From Flavobacteriaceae bacterium UBA2540 (GTDB lineage Bacteria; Bacteroidota; Bacteroidia; Flavobacteriales; Flavobacteriaceae): a stretch of 64,000 nucleotides of DNA. Numbering within the stretch: the first letter of the stretch is position 1; each line of letters opens with the position of its first letter. The DNA lies in assembly GCA_002340765.1 (NCBI GenBank), contig DDMS01000020.1, positions 20,580-84,579 of the forward strand, given 5' to 3'. Position numbers and translations under genes: made by a program. Under the pieces are notes generated by a model, which was not told the DNA's origin, made no database searches, and was given only the letters and a program-made list of their open reading frames with translations. Below, piece by piece: positions 1 to 8,748 of this stretch.

Positions 1-1242
1 TAAAGCACGTTGTGCCAAGTTTCCGTGCCCAATTTCTCTTCTTGAAGTTCCTCTTAAAGGATGTGCTTCACCTGTTGAAAATGGTGGAAAATTATAGTGT
101 AAATAGAATTTTTCTTCTCCTTGAAAAGAAGGCATGTCTATTTGATTCGCTTCTCTTGAAGTTCCTAAAGTTACTGTTGCCAATGCTTGAGTTTCTCCTC
201 TTGTAAAGATTGATGAACCATGAACAGAAGGTAAATAATCGATTTCGCACCAAATAGGACGAATATCTGTTGTTTTTCTTCCGTCTAAACGCAACCCTTC
301 AGCTAATGTCAATTCTCTAACAGCTTCTTTTTCTACTTTATAAAAATAGGTTTTAATCAAACCAGCGTTTTCTGCCAATTCTTCTTCAGTAAAAGCAGCT
401 AATACTTCATCTTTTACCGCCGAAAACGCTTCTCCACGTTCTCTTTTGCTATGCGCTTCTTTTGCGATTAAATAGATTTTATCGTAGGCAAGTTCTTTTA
501 CCTTTTCAGCAATAGCTTCGTCTTTTTTTGCTGGCTCATAAGTTCTGATTTCTTTTTTTCCGAATGCTTCTGCCAATTTTACTTGCGCTCTACATTGAAT
601 TTTAATGGCTTCATGAGCAAAACGAATCACTTCTACCATTTCTTCTTCTGAAATTTCTTTCATTTCGCCTTCAACCATCATTACTGAATCTTCAGAAGCT
701 CCAATAATCATATCTAAATCTGAAATATCAAGTTGTGCTTGATTTGGATTGATAATCAATTGACCATCAATTCTACCAACACGAACTTCTGAAATTGGGC
801 ATTCAAAAGGAATATCTGACAACTGAATAGCAGCAGAAGCAGCCAATCCAGCCAATGCATCTGGCATCACATTTTCATCATGCGACATCAATTGAATCAT
901 CACTTGAGTTTCGGTTTTATAATCTGATGGGAAAAGTGGACGCAAAACGCGGTCAACAATTCGCATCGTCAATACTTCGCCATCACTAGGACGAGCTTCT
1001 CTTTTGAAAAATCCGCCAGGAAAACGACCTGCAGAAGCAAATTTTTCACGATAATCAACTGTTAAAGGGAAAAAATCCATAGTGCTCTCTTTGTAAGAAG
1101 AGACTACAGTACACAATAACATGGCATTACCCATTTGAACAACAACTGAACCGTGCGCTTGTTTCGCTAATTTACCGGTTTCTAATGAGATGGTTCTTCC
1201 ATCTCCTAGGTCAATGACCTCTCTAAATACTTGTGGAATCAT
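1..1242 (-). CDS. pnp: Polyribonucleotide nucleotidyltransferase (PNPase), N-terminal 414 codons, runs off the window
   Basis: The reading frame is open from an ATG at 1240-1242 down to base 1 with no stop, so the 3' part lies outside the window. The visible protein begins MIPQVFREVIDLGDGRTISL and contains RFPGGFFKREARPSDGE and TRGETQALATVTLGTS, hallmarks of the first and second RNase PH-like domains of PNPase. PNPase degrades mRNA 3'-to-5' by phosphorolysis and is a core enzyme of RNA turnover in the cytoplasm. The S1/KH RNA-binding part would lie beyond the edge. It sits just downstream of rpsO on the same strand, the widespread rpsO-pnp arrangement, although a strong terminator-like hairpin lies between them. 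Identification is secure; only the full length is unknown. Confidence 0.96.
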   Translation of the reverse strand, partial: MIPQVFREVIDLGDGRTISLETGKLAKQAHGSVVVQMGNAMLLCTVVSSYKESTMDFFPLTVDYREKFASAGRFPGGFFKREARPSDGEVLTMRIVDRVLRPLFPSDYKTETQVMIQLMSHDENVMPDALAGLAASAAIQLSDIPFECPISEVRVGRIDGQLIINPNQAQLDISDLDMIIGASEDSVMMVEGEMKEISEEEMVEVIRFAHEAIKIQCRAQVKLAEAFGKKEIRTYEPAKKDEAIAEKVKELAYDKIYLIAKEAHSKRERGEAFSAVKDEVLAAFTEEELAENAGLIKTYFYKVEKEAVRELTLAEGLRLDGRKTTDIRPIWCEIDYLPSVHGSSIFTRGETQALATVTLGTSREANQIDMPSFQGEEKFYLHYNFPPFSTGEAHPLRGTSRREIGHGNLAQRAL

Positions 1243-1424
1243 AAATGTTAACTACTAAAATTTTTAATTTATTTGTTTGTTGTTGTGTTGTGATTGTTTC
1301 CAATGGAAAATCAAAAATGCTGTTACTACTTTTGAAGTTTTTTATGTGTTTTCCTGTTTTGTTTTTAAGCCCACTAAGTTATTGAAAAAAAAAGTTCTGA
1401 ATTGAATAGGTAAGTATTTTTTAT

Positions 1425-1454
1425 AAAAAGAGGCACATTTCAGTGCCTCTTTTT
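1425..1454 (-). terminator. Intrinsic terminator after rpsO
   Basis: A perfect 12-bp stem (1425-1436 pairing with 1443-1454, arms aaaaagaggcac / gtgcctcttttt) encloses a 6-base loop. Read on the minus strand it follows the rpsO stop codon by a few bases and is continued by a T-rich run. It would terminate or attenuate transcription running from rpsO towards pnp. Confidence 0.85.
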
Positions 1455-1460
1455 GGTACA

Positions 1461-1730
1461 TTATTTTCTAATGTTTAATTCTTTGATAATTGCACGGTAT
1501 CTTTCGATATCTTTTTTCTTCAGATAATCTAATAAACTTCTACGTTTTCCAACCATCATTACTAACGAACGTTCTGTATTAAAATCTTTACGATTTCTTT
1601 TTAAATGCTCAGTTAAGTGATTGATTCTGTGCGTAAACAACGCAACTTGTCCTTCTGTTGAACCAGTATCGCTTTTTGCTTTACCGTGTTTTTCGAAAAT
1701 ACTTTCTTTTAATTCTTTTGTTAAGTACAT
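1461..1730 (-). CDS. rpsO: 30S ribosomal protein S15
   Basis: This 89-residue protein has the normal length for S15. It carries the family core GSTEGQVALFTHRINHLTEHL and the C-terminal VGKRRSLLDYLKKKD segment that contacts 16S rRNA. S15 binds the central domain of 16S rRNA early in assembly of the 30S platform. The start is the ATG at 1728-1730. A -7 promoter element lies about 57 bases upstream, and a hairpin terminator follows the stop before pnp. No oddity is seen in the coding sequence. Confidence 0.97.
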   Translation of the reverse strand: MYLTKELKESIFEKHGKAKSDTGSTEGQVALFTHRINHLTEHLKRNRKDFNTERSLVMMVGKRRSLLDYLKKKDIERYRAIIKELNIRK

Positions 1731-1786
1731 GCCAATATTATTTAAATGATTTTTATGTATTCCAATGAATTTTTCATTAGAGGTTG

Positions 1787-1794
1787 CAAATATA
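1787..1794 (-). promoter_or_regulatory. -7 promoter element (TATATTTG) for rpsO
   Basis: Read on the minus strand the bases are TATATTTG, a full match to the Bacteroidota sigma-A -7 consensus TAnnTTTG. It is 56 bases upstream of the rpsO start. No clear -33 TTG at the ideal spacing is seen. Confidence 0.6.
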
Positions 1795-1897
1795 GTATTT
1801 ATTTTTTGATTGAAAATACTTTGAAACCGTTAATTATTGTTGATAATGATTTGACTGTCTCGGCCTAAAATAAGTTTACATAAAACCATTTGAAAAC

Positions 1898-2059
1898 ATG
1901 AAGAAAACCATCACAAAAAATAGACCCAATGGCGCTAAATTTTATAGCGAAGAATTTAAAAGAAAAATTGGTGAAGAATACCTTGCGAGCGATTTTACCA
2001 GACGAGAACCACTATACAAGTATGGCATTAAAGCCAATAGTGCAACACTACTTTTTTAA
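1898..2059 (+). pseudogene. Remnant of an IS3-type transposase OrfA (N-terminal fragment)
   Basis: A 53-codon frame starts MKKTITKNRPNGAKFYSEEF and continues with KRKIGEEYLASDFTRREPLY and KYGIKANSA before ending in a stop. This resembles the helix-turn-helix start of IS3-family OrfA proteins, where a residue pattern such as YSEEFK...EYL...KYGI.GNS is normal. The usual rest of the HTH and leucine-zipper region is missing and no OrfB follows. The bases just upstream (about 1855-1890, ctgtctcggcctaaaataag) could be the old terminal repeat, but no matching end was found. This is a dead fragment of a mobile element between rpsO and the outer-membrane protein gene. Family assignment is from pattern memory. 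Confidence 0.6.
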
Positions 2060-2216
2060 TTCATATTAACTATTTTAGTCAACTAAATAACAGTTTATTA
2101 CAATTCGTAAATACTATTTTTTTAAAATGGTTTATAAAATATTATCTCTTTTTAATTTTTTGCTTTTTTTCACTTTGAAAATCTTCAATCACCCATCAAA
2201 TCTGTAACAAAAAGAC

Positions 2217-2224
2217 TAAGTTTG
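2217..2224 (+). promoter_or_regulatory. -7 promoter element (TAAGTTTG) for the 2251 gene
   Basis: Full match to TAnnTTTG, 26 bases before the ATG at 2251. No well-placed -33 TTG is visible. Confidence 0.5.
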
Positions 2225-2250
2225 CGACTAGTAGTCAACAACACATTACT

Positions 2251-4722
2251 ATGAGAAATTATTTTTGGTTGCTTTTAAGCATCACTTCAGGCAGTCTTTT
2301 GGCGCAAGTAAAAGGTACAATTACTGATACTCAAAACAAACCACTTTCGTTTGTGAGTATTTATCTTGACAATACCTTTACCGGAACCACCTCAAATGAC
2401 AATGGTGATTATATTCTTGATGTGAGCAAAAAAGGAACCTATACCATCGTTTTTCAGTTTTTGGGGTACAAAACTGTAAAAAAAACGATCGTCATTACTA
2501 CATTTCCTCACGAATTGAACGTGCAATTGGCAGAGGAAAACATCCAACTGAATGAAATTTTGATTTCAACTAAAGACAATCCTGCCAATAAAATCATCAG
2601 GAATGTGATTGATAACAAAGACAAAAACACGGACAAGTTTGGGCAATATACTGCCAAGTTTTATTCTCGTGGTTTGTATAAAATAAAAGATGCACCTGAG
2701 AAATTTTTAGGACAAATTTTGGGAGATTTTGGAGGTGGATTGGATTCTACCAGAAGTGGCATCATTTATCTTTCTGAAACGGTTTCCAACATTAAATCCC
2801 AAAAGAAACCAAAGCGTTTTAAAGAAAAAATCGTCGCCTCCAAAGTTTCAGGAAAAGATAATGGTATCAGTTTTAATAGGGCTGAGGATGCCAATATCAA
2901 TTTTTATAACAACAGTGTCGAATTTGGCAACGAATTGGTTTCTCCGATTTCAACAAATGCCTTTGCGTATTACACTTTTAAACTGGTTGGAACATTTTAT
3001 GAAAAGAATGGAAAACTCATCAATAAAATTAATGTGATTCCTAAACGAAAAAACGACCCTGTTTTTGAAGGTGCTTTATATATCGTTGAAGACGATTGGG
3101 CATTGTATGGTGCAGATGTCATAGTTTCTGGAGCGCAAGTGAATATTCCTGCGGTTGATAAGTTGATTTTGAAACAAAACTACAATTACGCTTCCGAAAA
3201 TGATGCTTGGATTTTGATTAGTCAAACCATAGATTTCAAAGTAGATTTCTTAGGATTTAAATTTGACGGACGCTTTTCTTCAGCATATTCCGAATATGAT
3301 TTCAATCCACAATTTACACAAACGAGCTTTAGCAATGAAGTATTGTCTTTCGAAAAAAATGCTACAGAAAAAGACACTCTTTTTTGGAATAATTTGCGTC
3401 CTGTTCCTCTCACCTCAGAGGAATTGCAAGATTATAAAGTGAAAGATAGCATCAAAATTGTTCGAAAATCTCAGAAATATTTAGATTCGTTGGATGACAA
3501 ACGCAACAAGTTCAGCTACTTTTCATCTTTTAGAGGATATACGCATCGAAATTCATTCAAAAAACACTCTTTTACCTACGAAGGGCCTCTGTTTAAAACA
3601 GGTTTCAACACAGTTCAAGGTTTTTATACAGGACTTGGATTCAACTATTTTGAAGAAATCAATGACAAGGGAAAATGGTGGAATGCGGGTGTCAATGCCA
3701 ATTACGGATTTTCTGAAAAACGGGTAAGACCCACGTTCTTTTTTACGAAAAAGTGGGATAATTTTTCTAGGCCAACCCTCAGAATTGCTGGCGGAATTGA
3801 AACGTCACAGTTCAATGAAAGGGAACCAATCGTAAAACTAAACAATACCATTAGCTCTTTGTTAGATCGTTTCAATTATATGAAAATCTATGAGAAGGCT
3901 TTTGGAAAAGTGAGCTATACTGAGGAAATCAAAAACGGAATTTATCTAGCAACGTCTTTTGAATATGCCAACAGAAAACCGTTATTCAATACTACTGATT
4001 ATTCATTTGCAGCAGCAGATAAAAACGGAGGATACACTTCGAACAATCCATTAAATCGAAATGCTTTCGGAAATCCAGTATTTGTTGAACACACCATTGC
4101 CACATTAGAGGTTGGTGCAACTTTCGTTTTTGGGCAAAAATATTTGTCGTATCCAAATAGTAAATTCAATATTGGTAATCAGAAATATCCAACAGTTGGT
4201 TTGAACTATATCAAACGTTTTGGGGCGAGTAATAATGAATTTAATTCAGATATTTTCATCGCAAATGTGCGTCAAACTATCAAAGCAGGAAATTATGGTT
4301 TGATGAGATATACCATAAGAGCAGGCGCATTTTTGAAACAAAAAAATATTGCTTTTATGGACTATTTGCAAGCGAATGGCAATCAGTTGACGTTTCCTTT
4401 AGGCAATCAATTAGCAAGTTTTAATCTTTTGGAATATTATAAGTTTTATTCAAATGATAGTTATGCTGAAGCTCATTTCGATCAAAATTTCAAAGGATTT
4501 TTATTGGGAAAAATTCCGTTGCTGAACAAGTTGAACTTTCATTTGGTGACTGGCGCAAAATCAATGATAATGGCTGATACAAAACCATATTCTGAGTTTA
4601 CAGTTGGTTTGGACAATATTGGATTTGGGAAATGGCGTTTTCTGCGAATTGATTATGCAAAATCCTATTATGGAGGAATTCGCAATGACGGATTTTTATT
4701 CCGATTAAATTTATTGAATTAA
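2251..4722 (+). CDS. Outer-membrane protein with N-terminal carboxypeptidase-regulatory-like domain, DUF5686 family
   Basis: An 823-residue protein with a Sec signal peptide (MRNYFWLLLSITSGSLLAQ, cleavage expected before Q19). Residues about 20-100 form a CarboxypepD_reg-like beta-sandwich (VKGTITDTQNKPLSFVSIYL, then FQFLGYKTVKKTI), the same module found at the N-terminus of TonB-dependent receptors. The remainder is rich in aromatic beta-strand segments, ends in FLFRLNLLN, and matches my memory of DUF5686/DUF5686-like proteins of Bacteroidota. No TonB box or plug domain is evident, so it is not a classical TonB-dependent receptor. It is probably an outer-membrane beta-barrel; the substrate is unknown. 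It is preceded by its own -7 element and is followed closely by moaD, with which it need not be functionally linked. Confidence 0.8.
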   Translation: MRNYFWLLLSITSGSLLAQVKGTITDTQNKPLSFVSIYLDNTFTGTTSNDNGDYILDVSKKGTYTIVFQFLGYKTVKKTIVITTFPHELNVQLAEENIQLNEILISTKDNPANKIIRNVIDNKDKNTDKFGQYTAKFYSRGLYKIKDAPEKFLGQILGDFGGGLDSTRSGIIYLSETVSNIKSQKKPKRFKEKIVASKVSGKDNGISFNRAEDANINFYNNSVEFGNELVSPISTNAFAYYTFKLVGTFYEKNGKLINKINVIPKRKNDPVFEGALYIVEDDWALYGADVIVSGAQVNIPAVDKLILKQNYNYASENDAWILISQTIDFKVDFLGFKFDGRFSSAYSEYDFNPQFTQTSFSNEVLSFEKNATEKDTLFWNNLRPVPLTSEELQDYKVKDSIKIVRKSQKYLDSLDDKRNKFSYFSSFRGYTHRNSFKKHSFTYEGPLFKTGFNTVQGFYTGLGFNYFEEINDKGKWWNAGVNANYGFSEKRVRPTFFFTKKWDNFSRPTLRIAGGIETSQFNEREPIVKLNNTISSLLDRFNYMKIYEKAFGKVSYTEEIKNGIYLATSFEYANRKPLFNTTDYSFAAADKNGGYTSNNPLNRNAFGNPVFVEHTIATLEVGATFVFGQKYLSYPNSKFNIGNQKYPTVGLNYIKRFGASNNEFNSDIFIANVRQTIKAGNYGLMRYTIRAGAFLKQKNIAFMDYLQANGNQLTFPLGNQLASFNLLEYYKFYSNDSYAEAHFDQNFKGFLLGKIPLLNKLNFHLVTGAKSMIMADTKPYSEFTVGLDNIGFGKWRFLRIDYAKSYYGGIRNDGFLFRLNLLN

Positions 4723-4730
4723 ATCTTAGT

Positions 4731-4738
4731 TATATTTG
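4731..4738 (+). promoter_or_regulatory. -7 promoter element (TATATTTG) directly upstream of moaD
   Basis: Perfect TAnnTTTG match ending 6 bases before the ATG at 4745. Transcription would start at or very near the start codon, so moaD is probably leaderless. It also argues against using the TTG at 4736, which lies inside the box. Confidence 0.6.
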
Positions 4739-4744
4739 CAATCA

Positions 4745-4990
4745 ATGATCAATATCAAAATTCTCTTTTTTGGAATGACCTCTGATTTAGTTCACAAAAC
4801 TGAACTTTCAATTCCTCTGAAAGAAAATGCAATTGTTAAAGATTTTAAAATTGCTTTGGTTGAGCAGTTTCCAACATTAAAAAACATGGATTCTTATGCA
4901 ATTGCAGTCAATGAAAGTTATGCAACTGACGAGGTTTTCTTGAAAAATGGCGATGTTGTTGCTATTATTCCTCCTGTAAGCGGAGGTTAG
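4745..4990 (+). CDS. moaD: MoaD/ThiS-family sulfur carrier protein
   Basis: An 81-residue ubiquitin-fold protein (MINIKILFFGMTSDLVHKTE...) ending in PPVSGG. The terminal Gly-Gly is the residue pair that is adenylated and thiocarboxylated in MoaD, the small subunit of molybdopterin synthase. The motif NGDVVAIIPPVSGG is typical of MoaD rather than ThiS. A TTG nine bases upstream is in frame, but it overlaps a -7 promoter box, so the ATG at 4745 is chosen. No moaE, moaA, moaC or moeB lies nearby; the partners must be elsewhere or absent. The stop codon abuts the stop of the convergent DUF3817 gene with no spacer. Family assignment is good; the specific pathway is inference. Confidence 0.85.
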   Translation: MINIKILFFGMTSDLVHKTELSIPLKENAIVKDFKIALVEQFPTLKNMDSYAIAVNESYATDEVFLKNGDVVAIIPPVSGG

Positions 4991-5263
4991 TTAACGTAGG
5001 TATTTTATATCTACATAAAAAGTTCCGAACGGAACAATTGCAGCCAAAAATACAATTGCGAGTTTTTTGTTGCTCCAATTCATTTCTTTTTTTATTAAAT
5101 ATGCCAAAATCAGATAAAGCATAAAAAGCAATCCATGAGGCATGCCTAATAATTTTACATAACTTGGATCGTTCAAAACATATTTGAAATATAATCCAAC
5201 AGACATTAATAATAAAAAGGAAATTCCTTCTAATAGTCCAACAATTCTAAAGATGAGTTTCAT
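4991..5263 (-). CDS. DUF3817 family small membrane protein
   Basis: A 90-residue protein with three predicted transmembrane helices (about residues 5-27, 42-58 and 68-86). The pattern GLLEGISFLLLMSVGLYFKY...MPHGLLFMLYL...PFGTFYVD matches my memory of the DUF3817 family. Function is unknown; homologues occur as stand-alone genes or fused to transporters. It is transcribed towards moaD, and their stop codons touch. A -7 element (5293-5300) lies 30 bases upstream of the start. Confidence 0.85.
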   Translation of the reverse strand: MKLIFRIVGLLEGISFLLLMSVGLYFKYVLNDPSYVKLLGMPHGLLFMLYLILAYLIKKEMNWSNKKLAIVFLAAIVPFGTFYVDIKYLR

Positions 5264-5292
5264 TTAATTTAAATTTCAAAAGTTAAGAGTCA

Positions 5293-5300
5293 CAAATTTA
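5293..5300 (-). promoter_or_regulatory. -7 promoter element (TAAATTTG) for the DUF3817 gene
   Basis: Read on the minus strand the bases are TAAATTTG, a full TAnnTTTG match, 29 bases upstream of the start codon. Confidence 0.5.
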
Positions 5301-5460
5301 CGATTATAATATTGACAACCATCAAATAAAAAAGACTCAGTTTCAGCGTCAGTTTTTAGTAAATACAAATTCGATACATCTCAATAGATTAAATTTCAAA
5401 CCACATATAGCTACATCTCTTTTGGAAATAATGAGATTAGGATTATAAACTTTCCAATTC

Positions 5461-6380
5461 TTACACAGTTATTGTTTCTGAATGGAATTTATCTTTTCCA
5501 AAATCGAACGTGCGAATAGGAAACGGAATGCTGATATTGTGGGTGTTATAAGCTGCTTTGATGGCCATGACGCCCTCACTTTTAGCTACTGTCATTTCTT
5601 TTTTGCCACTTACAGCAATCCAAAAACGAATTTCGTAGTTGATGGAGCTGTCACCAAAAGCAGTATAGAAAAAATCAATCCCTTTGTTAAGTTCGTTATC
5701 TTGTTCAAAAAGAGATTCAATAGCTTGGATGCTAATTTGCTTCACCAATTCCAAATTGCTTTCATATCCAATTTAATAACTAATCGTCACTTTTGAACGT
5801 GAAGTGGTGCTAAAGTTTTTGAAAGGTGCATCAATAGTTTTCGAATTCGGAATTACATCTGCATTTTTATCTGCCTCAAGAATGTTTAGACTTCTCAGAT
5901 TGATGCCTGTAACTCTTCCTTCATGCCATTTAAAAACAATCCAATCATTAATTTGAATGTTGGGTATAAACGACAAAATAAATCTTGAGAACGTTTTTTG
6001 AAGTGGGCCTTTTAATGCCAAACCAATGCAAGACCCAAAACTCCTGGACCTGCAAGGATAGAAGTAAGTAATTTATCTAAATCTAAAATTACCAAAGGAC
6101 TAAAAAAACTAATCATCACTGTGATGACAAAAGTGGTTCGTGCAATAATCTATTTGATAGATTCTTGTCCTACTTTTTGCAACAAAACTTTCATGATAAA
6201 ATACTTTAAGTATTTACCCACATAACAAAAAATCACAAAAATAAGAATTACCAATATGAAGTTAGACGCATTTAAAATGATGTTTTCTTCCCAACCATAA
6301 AGTTTATCAATTACTTTTTCATATACTTTATTGAGGTCGAAATTTTTAAGTAAAGCATTGATAATGCGAAATAAATAATA
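5461..6380 (-). pseudogene. Broken small-conductance mechanosensitive channel (MscS family)
   Basis: Concatenating three minus-strand segments gives a recognisable small MscS: INALLKNFDLNKVYEKVIDK, a membrane helix (ASNFILVILIFVIFCYVGKY), a pore-helix remnant, the beta domain (NIQINDWIVFKWHEGRVTGI) and the alpha-beta C-terminus ending FHSETITV. Three separate lesions are visible: a TAG at 6150-6152; a single-base loss near 6023, where GLAL-GLALKGP would otherwise be read; and a TAA at 5773-5775 in the middle of TISY-stop-IGYESNLELVKQ. No start codon remains upstream of about 6362. Three lesions rule out one sequencing error, so the gene is dead. An intact, longer MscS gene lies immediately upstream at 6503-8143, which may explain tolerance of the loss. 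Confidence 0.85.
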
Positions 6381-6502
6381 TTAGAAAGGTTACTATTTTT
6401 CAGAGATAGTAATTTTTGAGGGGTTTAGATTAAAGGTTCAATTTAGAAGGTTTTAAATTTTAAAATTAAAGAATATAAACAAAATAACAATAGAAACCCT
6501 TC

Positions 6503-8143
6503 CTAAAAATCCTTCTCTTCTTCCTCAGGGTTTTCAGCTTCAAATTGTGTAATTATTTTTGAAACAGCACCATCAATAAATTCTTGATTTGTATTGTATT
6601 TTGGATTGATTCCGACTTTCTCTGGGAAATTTTCAATGGTTACTGTAGTTGATGGAAATGCAAAATCAACACCCAACTCTTTTGCTAATTGAATAATGGC
6701 AATATGCAATTTGTGTTTGGATGATTGCTCATCTCCCCACACCAAACTTTTAAAATAAACATTACACATGATTAACAACGCAGAATCTCCAAATCCAACA
6801 AACTCTACATTAAACATTTCAGAACTAGTTTTAGGATGCAAAATAATAATCTTTCTTAATCCTTGCACAAATGCTTCAATCAATTCAGGTGGAGTATCAT
6901 AACGTAATCCAAGATTCGTATTATACCTTCTGAAAAGTAATAAACCCCTATTATTAATGACAATTTCTGATAATTTACTATTCGGAATTTGGAAAATAGA
7001 GGTGTCAGCTGCACGAACTCTTGTAGATCTAAAACCTACTTTTTCCACAGTACCCTCCAATTCTGAGGTAACTATCCAATCACCAATATGAAAAGGTTTA
7101 TCAAGAAAAATCATGATAGTTCCGATCAAATTTTTAACAGTGTCTTGAGATGCCAAGGCAAATGCCAAACCACCAATGGTTGCTCCTGCTAATAATGTGG
7201 TCGCATCAACACCAAAAAGTGTTAAAATCTTGAAAAAACCATATACAAATACTATTCCTGTTAGGAAATTATTAAGAATTGGCACCAATTGATCGTCTAA
7301 TTTGCTTTCAGTTTTGGAGGTATATTCAATGTAAACGTGCATAATTACTTTCACAAGTTTTAGGAACATATACACCCAAAAAACTGCTTCGGCGATGTTT
7401 AATAGCAAGAAAACCCATGTATTGATATTTAGAGAGAATTGTAATGCAGGGAAAATGACATCAACAAACTTAACTCCAATCACCAAACTAATTGGATGTG
7501 CTAATTTTTTCAACACTAATTTGTCCTCTTTATTTGAATCTTCGTTAGTGATTTTTTCTTGAATAGCTTGTAATATCCAATAAGAAAATTTTTTTACAAT
7601 AATGACAATGAGTATCGAAATAACAATCATTAAAAGAATACCAATAAATTGCCAAAGTTCAAATCCGAAGGCTTTTTTATTGCCTAAATCAGGAATAATT
7701 TTTTGTAATTTATCCACATACCAAGGGAAAACTTTGTTATAAATGACATCAATCTGAGCAATAGTCTCAGGAGAATAGTACCATTTACCATTGATTTTTT
7801 CCACATATATTTCAGGCATTCTTTGAGGAAATAATGTGTATTTATAAACGCTTGTATAACCAATGGTATCGTTAAAATTTGGGTCACTAGGTATTTTACT
7901 GAAATCAACAAATAACCCTTTTCCATCCAAAATTTTCTTTAGTTTTATGGCTTTGTCAACGGCAATTGTTAAGGTTAGTCCGTGAAATACTTTTGCTGCT
8001 TTTTTTGGCTGATAGGTATCATCTTGCAAAAAATAGAGATGTGTATAAATAGTTGCATTGGGATTGCTTAAATCTACCCTAACATTTTCTTGAGCAATGG
8101 CATAGAGAGGAATAAAAAAAAGTAAAAAAATGATTTTTTTCAT
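6503..8143 (-). CDS. MscS-family mechanosensitive ion channel with N-terminal periplasmic domain
   Basis: A 546-residue membrane protein. It starts with a signal peptide (MKKIIFLLFFIPLYAIAQ), then has a periplasmic segment of about 145 residues and several transmembrane helices (around 165-190, 215-235, 240-265 and 300-345). The MscS core follows, with pore-lining GATIGGLAFALASQDTVKNL and the cytoplasmic beta domain FHIGDWIVTSELEGTVEKVG. MscS proteins open under membrane tension and release solutes during hypo-osmotic shock. It is longer than E. coli MscS because of the N-terminal extension. A -7 element lies at 8180-8187. The gene is complete, unlike its degraded neighbour. The C-terminus is acidic (NPEEEEKDF). 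Confidence 0.9.
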   Translation of the reverse strand: MKKIIFLLFFIPLYAIAQENVRVDLSNPNATIYTHLYFLQDDTYQPKKAAKVFHGLTLTIAVDKAIKLKKILDGKGLFVDFSKIPSDPNFNDTIGYTSVYKYTLFPQRMPEIYVEKINGKWYYSPETIAQIDVIYNKVFPWYVDKLQKIIPDLGNKKAFGFELWQFIGILLMIVISILIVIIVKKFSYWILQAIQEKITNEDSNKEDKLVLKKLAHPISLVIGVKFVDVIFPALQFSLNINTWVFLLLNIAEAVFWVYMFLKLVKVIMHVYIEYTSKTESKLDDQLVPILNNFLTGIVFVYGFFKILTLFGVDATTLLAGATIGGLAFALASQDTVKNLIGTIMIFLDKPFHIGDWIVTSELEGTVEKVGFRSTRVRAADTSIFQIPNSKLSEIVINNRGLLLFRRYNTNLGLRYDTPPELIEAFVQGLRKIIILHPKTSSEMFNVEFVGFGDSALLIMCNVYFKSLVWGDEQSSKHKLHIAIIQLAKELGVDFAFPSTTVTIENFPEKVGINPKYNTNQEFIDGAVSKIITQFEAENPEEEEKDF

Positions 8144-8179
8144 GTTTGATTGATGTTAATCGTTTTTTAAAATCTGATA

Positions 8180-8187
8180 CAAAGTTA
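8180..8187 (-). promoter_or_regulatory. -7 promoter element (TAACTTTG) for the MscS-family gene
   Basis: Minus-strand TAACTTTG, a full match to TAnnTTTG, 36 bases upstream of the start codon at 8143. Confidence 0.5.
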
Positions 8188-8245
8188 AACCTTTTGTTTT
8201 TTTATTAGTCAAAGAGACATAAATAAAAATTAAACAACTAAAAAA

Positions 8246-8722
8246 ATGAAAACTTTCGTAAGTATTTTAATGATGGTAATTGCTGTTACGTTTACTGCTA
8301 ATGCCCAACAAAACAACAATCAAAAAGGAGCAAAAAACATTCCTGAATTTAGCGTTGAACAACATACTAAATTGGCTCTAAAAAAAATGACTTTAGAGTT
8401 AGATTTGAATGAGCAGCAACAAAATCAAATCAAACCTTTGATGCTTGCACAAGCAACTCAAAGAAAAGCAACTATAGAAAAAATGAAAGCTGCAAGGGCC
8501 AACAAACAAAAATCTTCTGCTGACGAGCTTTTTGCTATGAAAAACCAACAATTAGACAATCAAATTGCCATGAAAACTAAGATGAAAGAATTATTGACCA
8601 ATGAGCAATACGAAAAATTTGAAAAAATGGCTATGATGAAAAAAATGGAAGGAAAAAAAATGATGGACGAGAGAAGAGGCATGAAAAAAAGATACATGGA
8701 ATCGCAAGAAGACAAAAAGTAA
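8246..8722 (+). CDS. Spy/CpxP-like periplasmic protein
   Basis: A 158-residue protein with a signal peptide (MKTFVSILMMVIAVTFTANA, cleavage before QQ). The mature part is helical, charged and rich in Met, Lys and Gln. The segments LDLNEQQQNQIKPLM and LTNEQYEKFEKM resemble the paired LTxxQ-type repeats of Spy/CpxP and related metal-binding periplasmic proteins. Those proteins act as ATP-independent chaperones or stress sensors; a similar role here is inference. The Met-rich C-terminal region (FEKMAMMKKMEGKKMMDERR) might bind copper(I), but this is speculative. It is monocistronic, transcribed divergently from the MscS gene and closed by a strong terminator at 8749-8779. Confidence 0.6.
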   Translation: MKTFVSILMMVIAVTFTANAQQNNNQKGAKNIPEFSVEQHTKLALKKMTLELDLNEQQQNQIKPLMLAQATQRKATIEKMKAARANKQKSSADELFAMKNQQLDNQIAMKTKMKELLTNEQYEKFEKMAMMKKMEGKKMMDERRGMKKRYMESQEDKK

Positions 8723-8748
8723 TACTTAATTAGTTAGTTTGTTTAGAC

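Noticed and set aside
5482..5796. A 104-codon plus-strand frame
   Set aside because: It is antisense to the MscS pseudogene and reads as chance.
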